Source: Thermohalobaculum sp965263335
GTDB lineage: Bacteria > Pseudomonadota > Alphaproteobacteria > Rhodobacterales > Rhodobacteraceae
Assembly: GCA_965263335.1 (NCBI GenBank)
Contig: CBDHHE010000001.1
Span: forward strand, 1,488,001-1,552,000
Length of the DNA stretch: 64,000 nt
Direction of reading: 5' to 3'
The notes under the pieces are model-generated. The model did not search any database. It was given only the letters and a program-made list of their open reading frames with translations, and was not told the origin of the DNA. The stretch's first letter is position 1. Every line of letters starts with the position of its first letter. Shown piece after piece: positions 7,164-15,419 of the stretch. The position numbers were made by a program, and so were the translations under genes.

Positions 7164-8111
7164 ATGAGTGCAAATCCAAGCTTTGATGATCTGTTCGGAT
7201 CGGGTGACGTCGAGACCTTTCTCGGTCTGCCCAAGGCCGCTCCGGACAGTCTGGACGGCCTGCGGGCCGCAATATTCAGTGTGCAGAGCGCGACGCCATA
7301 CAGCTCCGTGGGGCCGTACTGCGCAAACGCGCCAGATGCGCTCAGAAAGGCCGCGGCACCTTACGCCGCAATCCTGTCCCATGTGGATTTTGATATGGGC
7401 GCGCCATTGCTGCCGGATGGCGGGGTCGCGGATTGCGGAGACCTGCTGTTCGATCCTTCCGACACCGCGGGCAACCGGACCCGGATCACCCACGCGGCGG
7501 GCCAGGCACTGGACGCAGGCGTCGTGCCGGTGGTCCTTGGCGGAGATGATTCGGTTCCCGCACCGGCGATCGCGGCCTTTGCCGGGAGGGGCGATCTGAC
7601 CATCTTGCAGATCGATGCCCACATCGACTGGCGTGAAGATGTGGAGGGAGAGCGCTGGGGTCTCTCGTCGACCATGCGCCGCGCCTCCGAGATGGCTCAT
7701 GTCACCGGCATGGTGCAGATGGGCATGCGCGGCGTGGGCTCGGCCCGCCCCGGCGAGAAAGCCGACGCAGAAGCCTGGGGCAGCCACCTGATCCCGGCAC
7801 GAGAGATCCATGCGCACGGCATCGGGGTCGCGCTGGACAAGATCCCCGAGGGCGCTTCGGTCTTCATCAGCATCGATGTCGACGGCCTCGACCCAAGCAT
7901 CATCCCCGCCGTTCTGGGCCGCGAGCCGGGTGGGCTGACCTACACCCAGGTGACAGACGTGATCGCGGGGGTTGCAGCACGCGCCCGGATTGCCGGGGCG
8001 GCTCTCGTGGAACTCATGCCCGAACGCGACGTGGATGGTCTTGGCACGCAAACCGCCGCACGGATCGTCTGCAACCTTCTGGGACACATTGTCCGCCAAG
8101 ACACCGCGTGA
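7164..8111 (+). CDS. ureohydrolase (agmatinase/arginase family) with GGDDS metal motif
   Basis: Arginase-fold enzymes use two Mn ions to release urea from guanidino compounds. From the ATG at 7164 (GGGAG eight bases upstream) the protein has 315 residues. Visible motifs are GGDDS at 126-130, DAHIDWRE at 151-158 (Asp151, His153, Asp155) and SIDVDGLDP at 236-244 (Asp238, Asp240). The canonical first motif is GGDHS, whose His binds Mn-A; here it is Asp129. Other ligands are kept, so activity is likely but metal preference or substrate may differ. The LysR gene 24 bases downstream may regulate it. Substrate (agmatine, guanidinobutyrate, guanidinopropionate) unknown. Confidence 0.9.
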   Translation: MSANPSFDDLFGSGDVETFLGLPKAAPDSLDGLRAAIFSVQSATPYSSVGPYCANAPDALRKAAAPYAAILSHVDFDMGAPLLPDGGVADCGDLLFDPSDTAGNRTRITHAAGQALDAGVVPVVLGGDDSVPAPAIAAFAGRGDLTILQIDAHIDWREDVEGERWGLSSTMRRASEMAHVTGMVQMGMRGVGSARPGEKADAEAWGSHLIPAREIHAHGIGVALDKIPEGASVFISIDVDGLDPSIIPAVLGREPGGLTYTQVTDVIAGVAARARIAGAALVELMPERDVDGLGTQTAARIVCNLLGHIVRQDTA

Positions 8112-8135
8112 CATGCAGCGACCATCAGACGTGTC

Positions 8136-9053
8136 ATGAATGAAATCGAAGAACTGAGAACTTTCGTGCATCTTGTCGACGCCGGGTCGTCCACGAAGGC
8201 GGCGGCGCGCCGGGGCGTTGCCGTCTCGGCGATAAGCCGGCGCATGAAGGATCTCGAAACCCGCCTTGGCGTCCAGCTCATCCAGCGCACAACCCGCCAG
8301 ATGCACCTGACCGATGCGGGCCGGACGTTCTACGAGCGCTGCACCCGCCTGCTGGCCGACCTCGAAGAAGCCGAGGCGGAAGTCACCCAGAACAGCGCAG
8401 ATCTGAGCGGCACGCTGAAGATTGCCTCGCCATTGAGCTTCGGCATCGCGCATCTCACACCCGCATTGACGGAGTTCATGCAGCAGCACCCCGAAATCGA
8501 CGTCGAACTCGACATGAACGATCGACGGGTCGACATCATCGCCGAGGGCTTCGACATCGCCATCCGCATCGGGAAGCTCGCCGATTCCAGCCTGATGGCC
8601 CGCCGGATCGCCGAGTTTCGCCAGATCGTCGGCGCAGCACCCGAATTCTTCGACAAGCACGGGCGCCCCTCCACACCCGAGGATCTCGAAGGCCTGCCGG
8701 CACTTTGCTATGCCAACCTGCAGAACCCGGACATCTGGAGCTTTGAGGACCCGAGCGGCACCGCCGGGCGCGTGCAGGTCAAGCCGAGGCTCCTGTCATC
8801 GAACGGCGATTCGATCCGGGAGGCTGCGATCGCGGGCCTGGGCGTGATCTGCCAGCCAAGCTTCATCGTCTACGAGGCCCTCGCCGACGGACGCATTGAA
8901 GCGGTGCTCCGCGAGTATCGCTGGTTCGATATGGGCATCTATGCCGTCTACCCGCCGACGCGGTATCTCTCGACGCGGGTGCGCCGGTTCATCGATTTTC
9001 TGGCAGCGCGTTTCGGGCCGAATCCCTACTGGGACGACGTTCTGAAGGACTGA
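8136..9053 (+). CDS. LysR-family transcriptional regulator
   Basis: The 305-residue protein has an N-terminal winged helix-turn-helix (about residues 1-60, with AAARRGVAVSAISRRMKDLETRLG) and a C-terminal type-2 periplasmic-binding-like effector domain (about 88-290). This is the standard LysR layout. The gene starts 24 bases after the ureohydrolase in the same direction, so the two may be cotranscribed. It converges with the carboxylase gene pair, whose end lies six bases beyond its stop. The inducer and target promoter are not evident. Confidence 0.95.
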   Translation: MNEIEELRTFVHLVDAGSSTKAAARRGVAVSAISRRMKDLETRLGVQLIQRTTRQMHLTDAGRTFYERCTRLLADLEEAEAEVTQNSADLSGTLKIASPLSFGIAHLTPALTEFMQQHPEIDVELDMNDRRVDIIAEGFDIAIRIGKLADSSLMARRIAEFRQIVGAAPEFFDKHGRPSTPEDLEGLPALCYANLQNPDIWSFEDPSGTAGRVQVKPRLLSSNGDSIREAAIAGLGVICQPSFIVYEALADGRIEAVLREYRWFDMGIYAVYPPTRYLSTRVRRFIDFLAARFGPNPYWDDVLKD

Positions 9054-9058
9054 CCGGC

Positions 9059-9274
9059 TCAGGCAATCGTCATCGCCAGATCACCCTCCTGCAGGACATC
9101 GCCCTCGGAGATGGCAAGGCCCTGGATCGTGCCCGCCTGCGGGGCATCATAGGGCACCTCCATCTTCATCACTTCCATGATGAAGAGCGTTTGTCCCTCT
9201 TCCACCGCCTCACCATCGGCGACCAGAAGCTTCCAGACGCTGCCACCGGTCTCAAGCTCGATCCGCGTCGCCAT
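9059..9274 (-). CDS. biotin/lipoyl carrier domain protein (71 aa)
   Basis: This minimal biotinyl domain carries the attachment motif EVMKMEV (Lys37 in MKM), followed by the beta-turn repeat typical of BCCP domains. The start is the ATG at 9274, 11 bases after the carboxyltransferase stop. In acyl-CoA carboxylases this domain shuttles carboxybiotin from the biotin carboxylase to the carboxyltransferase. Here it is a free-standing 71-residue protein, and no biotin carboxylase gene is seen in the window, so the complex must borrow one encoded elsewhere. Confidence 0.88.
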   Translation of the reverse strand: MATRIELETGGSVWKLLVADGEAVEEGQTLFIMEVMKMEVPYDAPQAGTIQGLAISEGDVLQEGDLAMTIA

Positions 9275-9285
9275 CAGTCTCTCCG

Positions 9286-10833
9286 TCAGGGGCGCAGCGC
9301 AAAGCTGCTCGGTCCAAGCAATGTGGGCAGAAGCGGCTGGATCCGCTCGATCCAGCGGCAGAGCATCGGTCGTGTCTCGCGTGGATCGATGATGTCGTGC
9401 ACCGCAAAGGTCTCTGCGCGCGGGAACGGCGATTGCTTTGCGGCGAGCTGGTCCTCCAGCTCGCGCCGACGCGCTTCCGGGTCCGGTGCCGCCGCGATCT
9501 CGCGGTGGTAGGCGACCGCAACCCCGCCTTCCACGGGCAGCGGACCGCTTTCCGCAGACGGCCACGCCAGCACGTAAGCATCCGGGCCGTAGTGCGCCGC
9601 CTGCGCCACACCGAACGAGCGGCGCACCATGACCGAGGCCCAGGGCACCGTCGTCATCGCCGCCGTCAGCACTGCCGAGGTGCCGTGCCGAATGGTCGAT
9701 TCTTTCTCCGCCTGGCTGCCGATCATGAAGCCGGGTTCGTCGATCAGCGCAATGATGGGCAGATGAAACGCCTCGCAGAGCTCCATGAAGCGCCGCGCCT
9801 TCTGCGCCCCCTGCGCAGTCATGGCCCCGGCAAGATGTCGACCGTCGTTGGCCCAGAGCCCGACCGGCTGGCCGTTCAGCCGCGCGAGCCCGGTAATCTG
9901 GCTGCGCCCGTACCCGCGCCCCATCTCGAAGAAGCTGCCTTTGTCGACCACCGCATTGACCACCCGGCGCATGTCGAAGGCGCGACGGCGCTCGCGCGGG
10001 ACAATCTCGAGGAGCATCTCCTCCTTGCGGTCCACGGGGTCATCGACAGGGCCGTGCGGCGCGAGCTCCCAGACGTGACTTGGCATGTACCCAAGGAACC
10101 GGCGGATCTGGTCGAGCGCTGCGGTCTCATCCGGTGCGGCGTTGTCCACGGTCCCGTTGCGGGCATGCACCTTGGCGCCGCCGAGCTCTTCCTTCGTGAG
10201 CTGCTCACCCATGGCGCGCGCGACCACCGCCGGGCCCGCGATCAGCACCTGGGCCGTCTCTTCGGACATGACCGAGAAATGCGAGGCGACCAGCCGTGCG
10301 GCGGGCAGACCGGCCACCGCTCCAAGGGCCGCCGTCGCCACCGGCACCGCCGCCAGCGTCTGGGCGACCGTACGAAACCGCGGAGGGTCGAAGACCGGTG
10401 CCGGTGGCGACCCACGTTTGGGCGCGCCCACGCTGCCCCCTGCCCCTTCGTGGAGACGCACCAGAGGCAACCGGTGCTTCAGCGCGACGGTTTCGGCATA
10501 GACGCTCTTGCGCAGGCCCGCCGTGGTGGGCGAGCCGCCGCGCAGGGTGAAGTCCTCGCCGCCGACAACGACCTGGCGCCCGTCGATCCTGGCAAAGCCA
10601 AGGACGAAATTGGCGGGCGAGAACGCGGCGAGCTCGCCGTCGTTGTCGAGTTCTGCGTCACCAGCAGCGCGTCCGATCTCATCGAAGCTGCCCTCATCGA
10701 CCAGAGCCGCGATCCTCTCGCGGATCGTCAGGCGGCCCTTGGCGTGCTGACGTGCGACACCATCCTCGCCGCCTTGTGCGAGGGCCGCCTTTCTCCGCGC
10801 TTCGATCTGCGCGACCTCATCCTTCCATGTCAT
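9286..10833 (-). CDS. acyl-CoA carboxylase carboxyltransferase subunit
   Basis: The 515-residue protein has the two crotonase-fold halves of the PccB/AccD5-type carboxyltransferase, with an N-terminal KGRLTIRERIAALVDEGSF signature and a C-terminal IDEPGFMIGSQAE region that binds carboxybiotin. These subunits transfer CO2 from biotin to an acyl-CoA (acetyl, propionyl, methylcrotonyl or others). The downstream neighbour is the biotin carrier; the biotin carboxylase component is missing locally. The upstream neighbour is an orphan sarcosine oxidase beta subunit on the same strand, 45 bases away. The acyl-CoA substrate is not clear from the motifs I can read. Confidence 0.9.
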   Translation of the reverse strand: MTWKDEVAQIEARRKAALAQGGEDGVARQHAKGRLTIRERIAALVDEGSFDEIGRAAGDAELDNDGELAAFSPANFVLGFARIDGRQVVVGGEDFTLRGGSPTTAGLRKSVYAETVALKHRLPLVRLHEGAGGSVGAPKRGSPPAPVFDPPRFRTVAQTLAAVPVATAALGAVAGLPAARLVASHFSVMSEETAQVLIAGPAVVARAMGEQLTKEELGGAKVHARNGTVDNAAPDETAALDQIRRFLGYMPSHVWELAPHGPVDDPVDRKEEMLLEIVPRERRRAFDMRRVVNAVVDKGSFFEMGRGYGRSQITGLARLNGQPVGLWANDGRHLAGAMTAQGAQKARRFMELCEAFHLPIIALIDEPGFMIGSQAEKESTIRHGTSAVLTAAMTTVPWASVMVRRSFGVAQAAHYGPDAYVLAWPSAESGPLPVEGGVAVAYHREIAAAPDPEARRRELEDQLAAKQSPFPRAETFAVHDIIDPRETRPMLCRWIERIQPLLPTLLGPSSFALRP

Positions 10834-10878
10834 GGTGAGAGTTGACCCGCCGTGGCTCGGAACGTCAACCGGCGCGCA

Positions 10879-12123
10879 TCAATGCGCCACGGCAGCGGCT
10901 ACCGACTCGTCGATCATCCGGCCCTCGGCGAAGCGGTCCAGGCTGAAGGGGCCTGCCACGTCGTCCTCGCCCTTGGCGATCAGCGAGGCCGTGGCCCAGC
11001 CCGAGCCCGGGATGGCCTTGAACCCACCCGTGCCCCAGCCGCAATTGATGAAGATGCCCTCGACCGGCGTCTTCGAGATGATCGGCGAGCGATCGCCCGT
11101 CATATCGACGATACCGCCCCACTGGCGCAGCATCTTGAGGCGCGAGATCATCGGAAAGGTCTCGCAGAGCGCGGCAACTGTTTCCTCGATGTGCTGGAAC
11201 GAGCCGCGCTGGGTGTAGTTATTATAGCCATCGGCACCACCGCCGATGACCATCTCGCCCTTGTCGGACTGGCTCATATAACCGTGCACCGTGTTGGCCA
11301 TGACAACGATGTCCATGCAGGGCTTGATCGGCTCGGAGACGAGCGCCTGCAGGGCCACACTCTCCACGGGCAAGCGGAAACCCGCCATCTCGGCCAGCAC
11401 GCCTGCGTGCCCTGCCACCACCATGCAGAGCTTGTTGCAGGTGATCGCGCCTTTCGTGGTCCGGACGCCGGTCACCTGCCCGCCTTCCCGGTCGATGCCG
11501 GTGACCTCGCATTTCTGGATGATGTCGACACCGAGGTCGGACGCGGCCCGCGCATAGCCCCAGGCCACTGCGTCATGGCGCGCCGTTCCCCCGCGCGGCT
11601 GCCAGAGCCCGCCGAGCACCGGATAGCGCGGTCCCGAGATCTCGATGATCGGACAGAGCTTCTGAATACGCTCGGGCGTGACAAGCTCGCTTTCGATTCC
11701 CGCCAATCTGTTGGCATGCGCGGTGCGCTTCCAGGCACGCAGCTCGTGCTCGGTCTGTGCGAGCATCAGGACGCCGCGCGGGCTGAACATGATGTTGAAG
11801 TTCAGTTGCTGCGAAAGGTCCTCGTAGAGCCCGCGGGCCAGCTCGTAGATCGCGGCGGACGATGGTTGCAGGTAGTTCGAGCGGATGATTGTCGTGTTGC
11901 GCCCGGTGTTGCCGCCGCCGAGCCAGCCCTTCTCGAGCACCGCGACGTTGGTGATGCCGTGGTTCTTGGCGAGGTAGTAGGCCGTGGCCAGACCGTGCCC
12001 GCCCGCGCCGACGACAATCACGTCATAGTGCGCCTTCGGTTCGGGTGCGGCCCATGCCCGCTCCCATCCGGTGTGATACTTCAGCGCCTGACGCGCGAGG
12101 GCATAGGCGGAATAGCGCTGCAT
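10879..12123 (-). CDS. sarcosine oxidase beta subunit-like FAD-dependent oxidoreductase (no other sox subunits nearby)
   Basis: The family oxidises sarcosine to glycine and formaldehyde, or to methylene-THF in the four-subunit enzyme. The start at 12123 begins MQRYSAY, as in heterotetrameric SoxB, with an AGGGAG site nine bases upstream. An FAD-binding DVIVVGAGGHGLATAYYLA segment starts at about residue 34, then LEKGWLGGGNTGRNTT, which is strongly SoxB-like. The C-terminus has WGTGGFKAIPGSG. Length (414 residues) is normal for SoxB. SoxD, SoxA and SoxG genes, usually adjacent, are not present here, so it either joins subunits encoded elsewhere or acts alone. Confidence 0.9.
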   Translation of the reverse strand: MQRYSAYALARQALKYHTGWERAWAAPEPKAHYDVIVVGAGGHGLATAYYLAKNHGITNVAVLEKGWLGGGNTGRNTTIIRSNYLQPSSAAIYELARGLYEDLSQQLNFNIMFSPRGVLMLAQTEHELRAWKRTAHANRLAGIESELVTPERIQKLCPIIEISGPRYPVLGGLWQPRGGTARHDAVAWGYARAASDLGVDIIQKCEVTGIDREGGQVTGVRTTKGAITCNKLCMVVAGHAGVLAEMAGFRLPVESVALQALVSEPIKPCMDIVVMANTVHGYMSQSDKGEMVIGGGADGYNNYTQRGSFQHIEETVAALCETFPMISRLKMLRQWGGIVDMTGDRSPIISKTPVEGIFINCGWGTGGFKAIPGSGWATASLIAKGEDDVAGPFSLDRFAEGRMIDESVAAAVAH

Positions 12124-12303
12124 CGACGACATCTCCCTGCGACGACCGGCTGGCACACTAGCCGAGCGCGATGCCGGGGCCAAAGCGAATCCGCCGTTCT
12201 GGCGGCGGTGCGCGACATGGAGCATCGGTCTGCGCGCGCGGCGCACTGCGCGGTTGAACCGCACGCCCCGCGCGTCTAGGTACTGCGGCATGGAGGCGGG
12301 CGG

Positions 12304-13845
12304 ATGACGTTGTTCTATATAGTCGCTGGTTTCGCGGCGCTGATCACTGTGGGTCTGATGATCCGGCCGCTGATCGCTGGCACGGGGCGCGCCGACGCGC
12401 TCGAGGACAACGACACGGCGGTGTATCGTGACCAGCTGGCCGAGCTCGAGCGCGATCTCGCGCGCGGCACCATAAACGAGGATGAGGCCGAGGGCGCGCG
12501 GATCGAGATATCGCGCCGGCTGATTGCCGCTGCGAACCGGGTCGAGGCCGACGGTGCGCTTTCTCCCGCTCCGCAAGGCCGGTCAGGGATGGTCGCCGGA
12601 ATGTCGCTGATCGGTTTGCCGGCGCTTGCGGCTGTGGTCTATCTTGCCGTCGGCACCCCGGGAGCGCCGGACCAGCCGCTCGCCAGCAGGCCGGCCGCCA
12701 ATCCGCATGTGGCGGGCGGTGTTCCGACGCGGCCCACCCAGGAACAGATGGAGGAACGGCTTGCATCGCAAATGCCCCCTGCGCCTGATGCCGGTGGCGA
12801 GGAAGAATTCAGCGGGCTGATCGCACGGCTCGAACAGATGGTGGAGACCCGCCCCGACGATCCCGAAGGTCGCCGGATGCTGGCGGATGGCTACCTGCGA
12901 CTGCAGCGTTGGGGAGATGCATGGCGTGCCTACCGCGATCTGATCGGTCTGCTGGGTGACACCGCCGATGCCGAGATCGTCGCGGCGCAGGCCGAGGCGA
13001 TGGTTCTGTCGGCAGGCGGGTATGTCTCGCCCGAGGCAGAAGAGGTGATCGACCGGGCCCTCACGCTCGATCCGGATTCGCACATCGCCCGGTACTACCA
13101 GGGTCTGTCGCTTGCGCAGGCCGGCGATCTCGATGCCGCGATTCCGCTCTGGCAGAAGCTGCGCAGCGAAGCCCCCGCAAATGCACCGTGGCTCGAATGG
13201 CTCGACACGATGCTCGCCGAGGCCGTCGCCATGCGCGACGGTGGACCGGTGGCGGCGCCCAGCGGCCCGAACCCGACCCGCGAGCAGATCGAGGCAGCCG
13301 ATCAGATGTCGCCCGAAGAGCGCATGGCAATGATCGATGGCATGGTCCAGCGTCTCGCCGATCGGCTTGCGACGGAGGGTGGCACCATCGACGATTGGGG
13401 ACGGCTCATCGCATCCTACGCCCAGCTCGACCGGACGGACGAGGCGCGCAAAGCGTTTGACGACGCCATGGCCGTCTTCGACTCGGGCCCGGAGGCAGAC
13501 GCGCTTCGCGCGCACGCAGCACGTCTGGGCGTGATCGATGCACCCGCAGACACAGGCACCACTGCGCCGGGGCCCACTGCCGAGGACATCGCCGCGGCGC
13601 AGTCGATGCCGGCCGAGGAACGCGCCGCCATGGTCGAAGGCATGGTGCAACGTCTGGAAGAGCGCCTCACCTCGGATGGCGGCACCGCCGAAGAGTGGTA
13701 CCGGCTCATGAATTCCTATGTTCAGCTCGACCGCAAGGACGATGCCGCCCGGGTCTACGGGCTCGCTGCGGTGGCGCTCGAGAACGACCCGTCAGCCGGT
13801 TTCCTGCGCGAGCAGGCACTGCTTCTCGGTGTCATCACGCAATGA
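12304..13845 (+). CDS. ccmI: c-type cytochrome biogenesis protein CcmI
   Basis: CcmI (CycH) chaperones apocytochrome c to the heme ligation complex at the inner membrane. The 513-residue protein has an N-terminal helix (about 3-22), a cytoplasmic loop with the CcmI signature YRDQLAELERDLARG (about 41-55), a second membrane helix (about 97-117), and a long periplasmic TPR region. The C-terminal part contains two similar units of about 90 residues (about 322-410 and 422-511), each opening with a P-T-x-E-x-I-x-A-A-x-x-M-x-x-E-E-R pattern. The next gene, ruvX, overlaps its stop by four bases. Confidence 0.92.
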   Translation: MTLFYIVAGFAALITVGLMIRPLIAGTGRADALEDNDTAVYRDQLAELERDLARGTINEDEAEGARIEISRRLIAAANRVEADGALSPAPQGRSGMVAGMSLIGLPALAAVVYLAVGTPGAPDQPLASRPAANPHVAGGVPTRPTQEQMEERLASQMPPAPDAGGEEEFSGLIARLEQMVETRPDDPEGRRMLADGYLRLQRWGDAWRAYRDLIGLLGDTADAEIVAAQAEAMVLSAGGYVSPEAEEVIDRALTLDPDSHIARYYQGLSLAQAGDLDAAIPLWQKLRSEAPANAPWLEWLDTMLAEAVAMRDGGPVAAPSGPNPTREQIEAADQMSPEERMAMIDGMVQRLADRLATEGGTIDDWGRLIASYAQLDRTDEARKAFDDAMAVFDSGPEADALRAHAARLGVIDAPADTGTTAPGPTAEDIAAAQSMPAEERAAMVEGMVQRLEERLTSDGGTAEEWYRLMNSYVQLDRKDDAARVYGLAAVALENDPSAGFLREQALLLGVITQ

Positions 13846-14318
13846 TCCATGACGACATCGCCGCGTTTTCCGAGTTCCCGGGAGCGTTGATGGGGCTTGA
13901 TCTGGGAACCAAGACGATCGGGGTTGCCGTATCCGACGGTCTGCGGATCGCGGCGACAGGTCTCGAAACCATTCAGCGCAAGAAGTTCACGGCCGACGCC
14001 GCGCATCTGAGCAAGATCATCGCGGATCGGGCCATCAGCGGCGTCGTTCTGGGTCTGCCCCGCAACATGGATGGCTCGGAAGGTCCGAGGTGCCAATCCA
14101 CCCGTGCCTTTGCCCGCAACTTGAACATGCAGCTGGAGATCCGAATCGGCTTCTGGGACGAACGCCTGTCCTCGGTGGCCGCCGAACGCGCCCTGCTGGC
14201 GGCGGATTCGTCGCGCAAGCGTCGTGCCGAGGTGATCGATGCGGTGGCCGCGACCTATATTCTGCAGGGCGTGCTGGATCGTTTGGCGATGATGGGCGGA
14301 GACAGACCGGATGAATGA
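13842..14318 (+). CDS. ruvX: Holliday junction resolvase-like / pre-16S rRNA nuclease RuvX (YqgF)
   Basis: The 158-residue protein has the RNase H-like YqgF fold: LMGLDLGTKTIGVAVSD near residues 16-32, VVLGLPRNMDGSEG near 66-79, and WDERLSSVAAERALL near 105-119, which hold the acidic metal-binding residues. The family processes the 5' end of pre-16S rRNA. The ATG at 13842 overlaps the ccmI stop (ATGA), and the stop overlaps the start of the DUF1289 gene by eight bases, so the three are translated together. Confidence 0.93.
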   Translation: MIHDDIAAFSEFPGALMGLDLGTKTIGVAVSDGLRIAATGLETIQRKKFTADAAHLSKIIADRAISGVVLGLPRNMDGSEGPRCQSTRAFARNLNMQLEIRIGFWDERLSSVAAERALLAADSSRKRRAEVIDAVAATYILQGVLDRLAMMGGDRPDE

Positions 14319-14550
14319 CGAGGTTTGGCGCCGCGCCGAAGTGGAAAGTCCTTGTGTCAAGGTCTGCGTGATCAGTCCGGCGTCCGGCCTGTGTATCGGC
14401 TGCCACCGAACCGGCGAGGAAATCGGCCGATGGAGCCGGATGACGCCGACGGAGCGACGCGAGATCATGGCCGTGCTGCCGGACAGGAATCCCGCGCCCG
14501 CGCAACGCCGCGGTGGCCGCAAAGGCCGGCGTCACGGAGAATCGTCCTGA
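14311..14550 (+). CDS. DUF1289 small cysteine-motif protein
   Basis: The 79-residue protein carries the DUF1289 pattern SPCVKVC (about residues 13-19), then GLCIGCHRTGEEI (about 26-38) and W..M.P.ER. The four cysteines suggest an iron-sulfur or zinc site. The family is widespread in proteobacteria and of unknown function. The C-terminal tail is strongly basic (RRGGRKGRRHG). It overlaps the ruvX stop by eight bases and is the last gene of the ccmI-ruvX unit. Confidence 0.9.
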   Translation: MNDEVWRRAEVESPCVKVCVISPASGLCIGCHRTGEEIGRWSRMTPTERREIMAVLPDRNPAPAQRRGGRKGRRHGESS

Positions 14551-14723
14551 ACTGGGACAGTCCTCTTGGGTTCCGCTTGCCACCGACATGCGCTATGAGT
14601 TAACGATCCGTTAACGAATTCGCGCCCAAGTTGTTTCGATCATCGCCATTTAGCAACAGCTCCAGTTTTGCAAAACAAACCCACTAGCCCCCGACACAGC
14701 AACGTCAGTAAACTGGCCTGACG
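14551..14723. other. intergenic stretch with promoter-like content before the aspartic protease gene
   Basis: No gene is seen in these 173 bases. They are less GC-rich than the flanks and include the TTAA-N7-TTAAC site at 14600-14615. They are expected to hold the promoter of the gene starting at 14724. No convincing intrinsic terminator was found for the ccmI-ruvX-DUF1289 unit. Confidence 0.5.
14600..14615 (+). promoter_or_regulatory. CtrA-type binding site, TTAA-N7-TTAAC
   Basis: The bases TTAACGATCCGTTAAC match the alphaproteobacterial CtrA consensus exactly (two TTAA halves seven bases apart, the second followed by C). The site is also an imperfect palindrome of GTTAACG arms. It lies about 110 bases upstream of the retropepsin-like protease gene at 14724. 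Binding by CtrA is inferred from the match and is untested; a single chance match is possible. Confidence 0.5.
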
Positions 14724-15413
14724 ATGCTGTTTTGGCCCATGATTGTGATTGCGTTGGTTGGGTTCTCGCTGATTTTGGTGGGGGTGCCCACGGATTCGGT
14801 CCTGACGGCCGAGGGCACGGACGTCCGAAATGTCTGGCTCAGCGTCATGGGCTCAGGGCTGATTGTCGCGGCCGCAATCCGGATACTCGCGCGCGGTGGC
14901 ATTCGCACCTTGTCCTATGCCTTGCTGATGGCCGTGGGAATCACCGGCCTCGCCACGGCGGTGTCGCTCCGCGATACCGTAACGGCCGCCGTCAACCACA
15001 TCCGAAGCGAACTCCAGCCTTCCGTCGCCATGGCAACGGCACAAGGCGAGGCAGAGCTCAGACGTGCCTGGGATGGCCACTACCGCGCGGAGGCGCAGGT
15101 CAACGGCGTCAAGATGCGGCTGATGATCGATACGGGCGCCACCATGGTGCTGTTGCCCTATGAGGTCGTGCGCAAGGTTGGCATCGACCCCGACGGACTC
15201 GACTTTTCGGTGCCCGTCCGCACCGCGAATGGAGAGACCTCGGTGGCGCTGACCCGTCTTTCGTCGATCAAGGTCGGCCCCATTGCGGTCTCCGATGTCG
15301 AGGCCGCCGTCGCGCTGCCGGGCAAGCTCGAGCACGGGCTGCTGGGCATGAGCTTCATCGACAAGCTGACGGAAACCTCGTTTCGCGGCGACCGGCTGAT
15401 CCTGAAAAAGTAG
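14724..15413 (+). CDS. TIGR02281 retropepsin-like membrane aspartic protease
   Basis: The 229-residue protein has two or three N-terminal membrane helices (about 4-21, 40-57, 63-82) and a clan AA aspartic protease domain from about residue 118. The catalytic motif DTGAT is at 136-140, and the family's LLGMSF segment is near 206-211. A single aspartic half-site implies a dimer. The domain should face the periplasm. The family is common in alphaproteobacteria and its substrates are unknown. The upstream TTAA-N7-TTAAC site hints at cell-cycle (CtrA) control. It is convergent with the PhyH-like gene, six bases apart. Confidence 0.9.
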   Translation: MLFWPMIVIALVGFSLILVGVPTDSVLTAEGTDVRNVWLSVMGSGLIVAAAIRILARGGIRTLSYALLMAVGITGLATAVSLRDTVTAAVNHIRSELQPSVAMATAQGEAELRRAWDGHYRAEAQVNGVKMRLMIDTGATMVLLPYEVVRKVGIDPDGLDFSVPVRTANGETSVALTRLSSIKVGPIAVSDVEAAVALPGKLEHGLLGMSFIDKLTETSFRGDRLILKK

Positions 15414-15419
15414 GCGTAC

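Noticed and set aside
6681..8660. Minus-strand open frame of 659 codons across the ureohydrolase and LysR genes.
   Set aside because: It is antisense to two well-supported genes and shows no family motif; GC-rich codon bias creates such long shadow frames.
9397..10845. Plus-strand frame of 482 codons opposite the carboxyltransferase.
   Set aside because: Antisense shadow with no recognisable domain.
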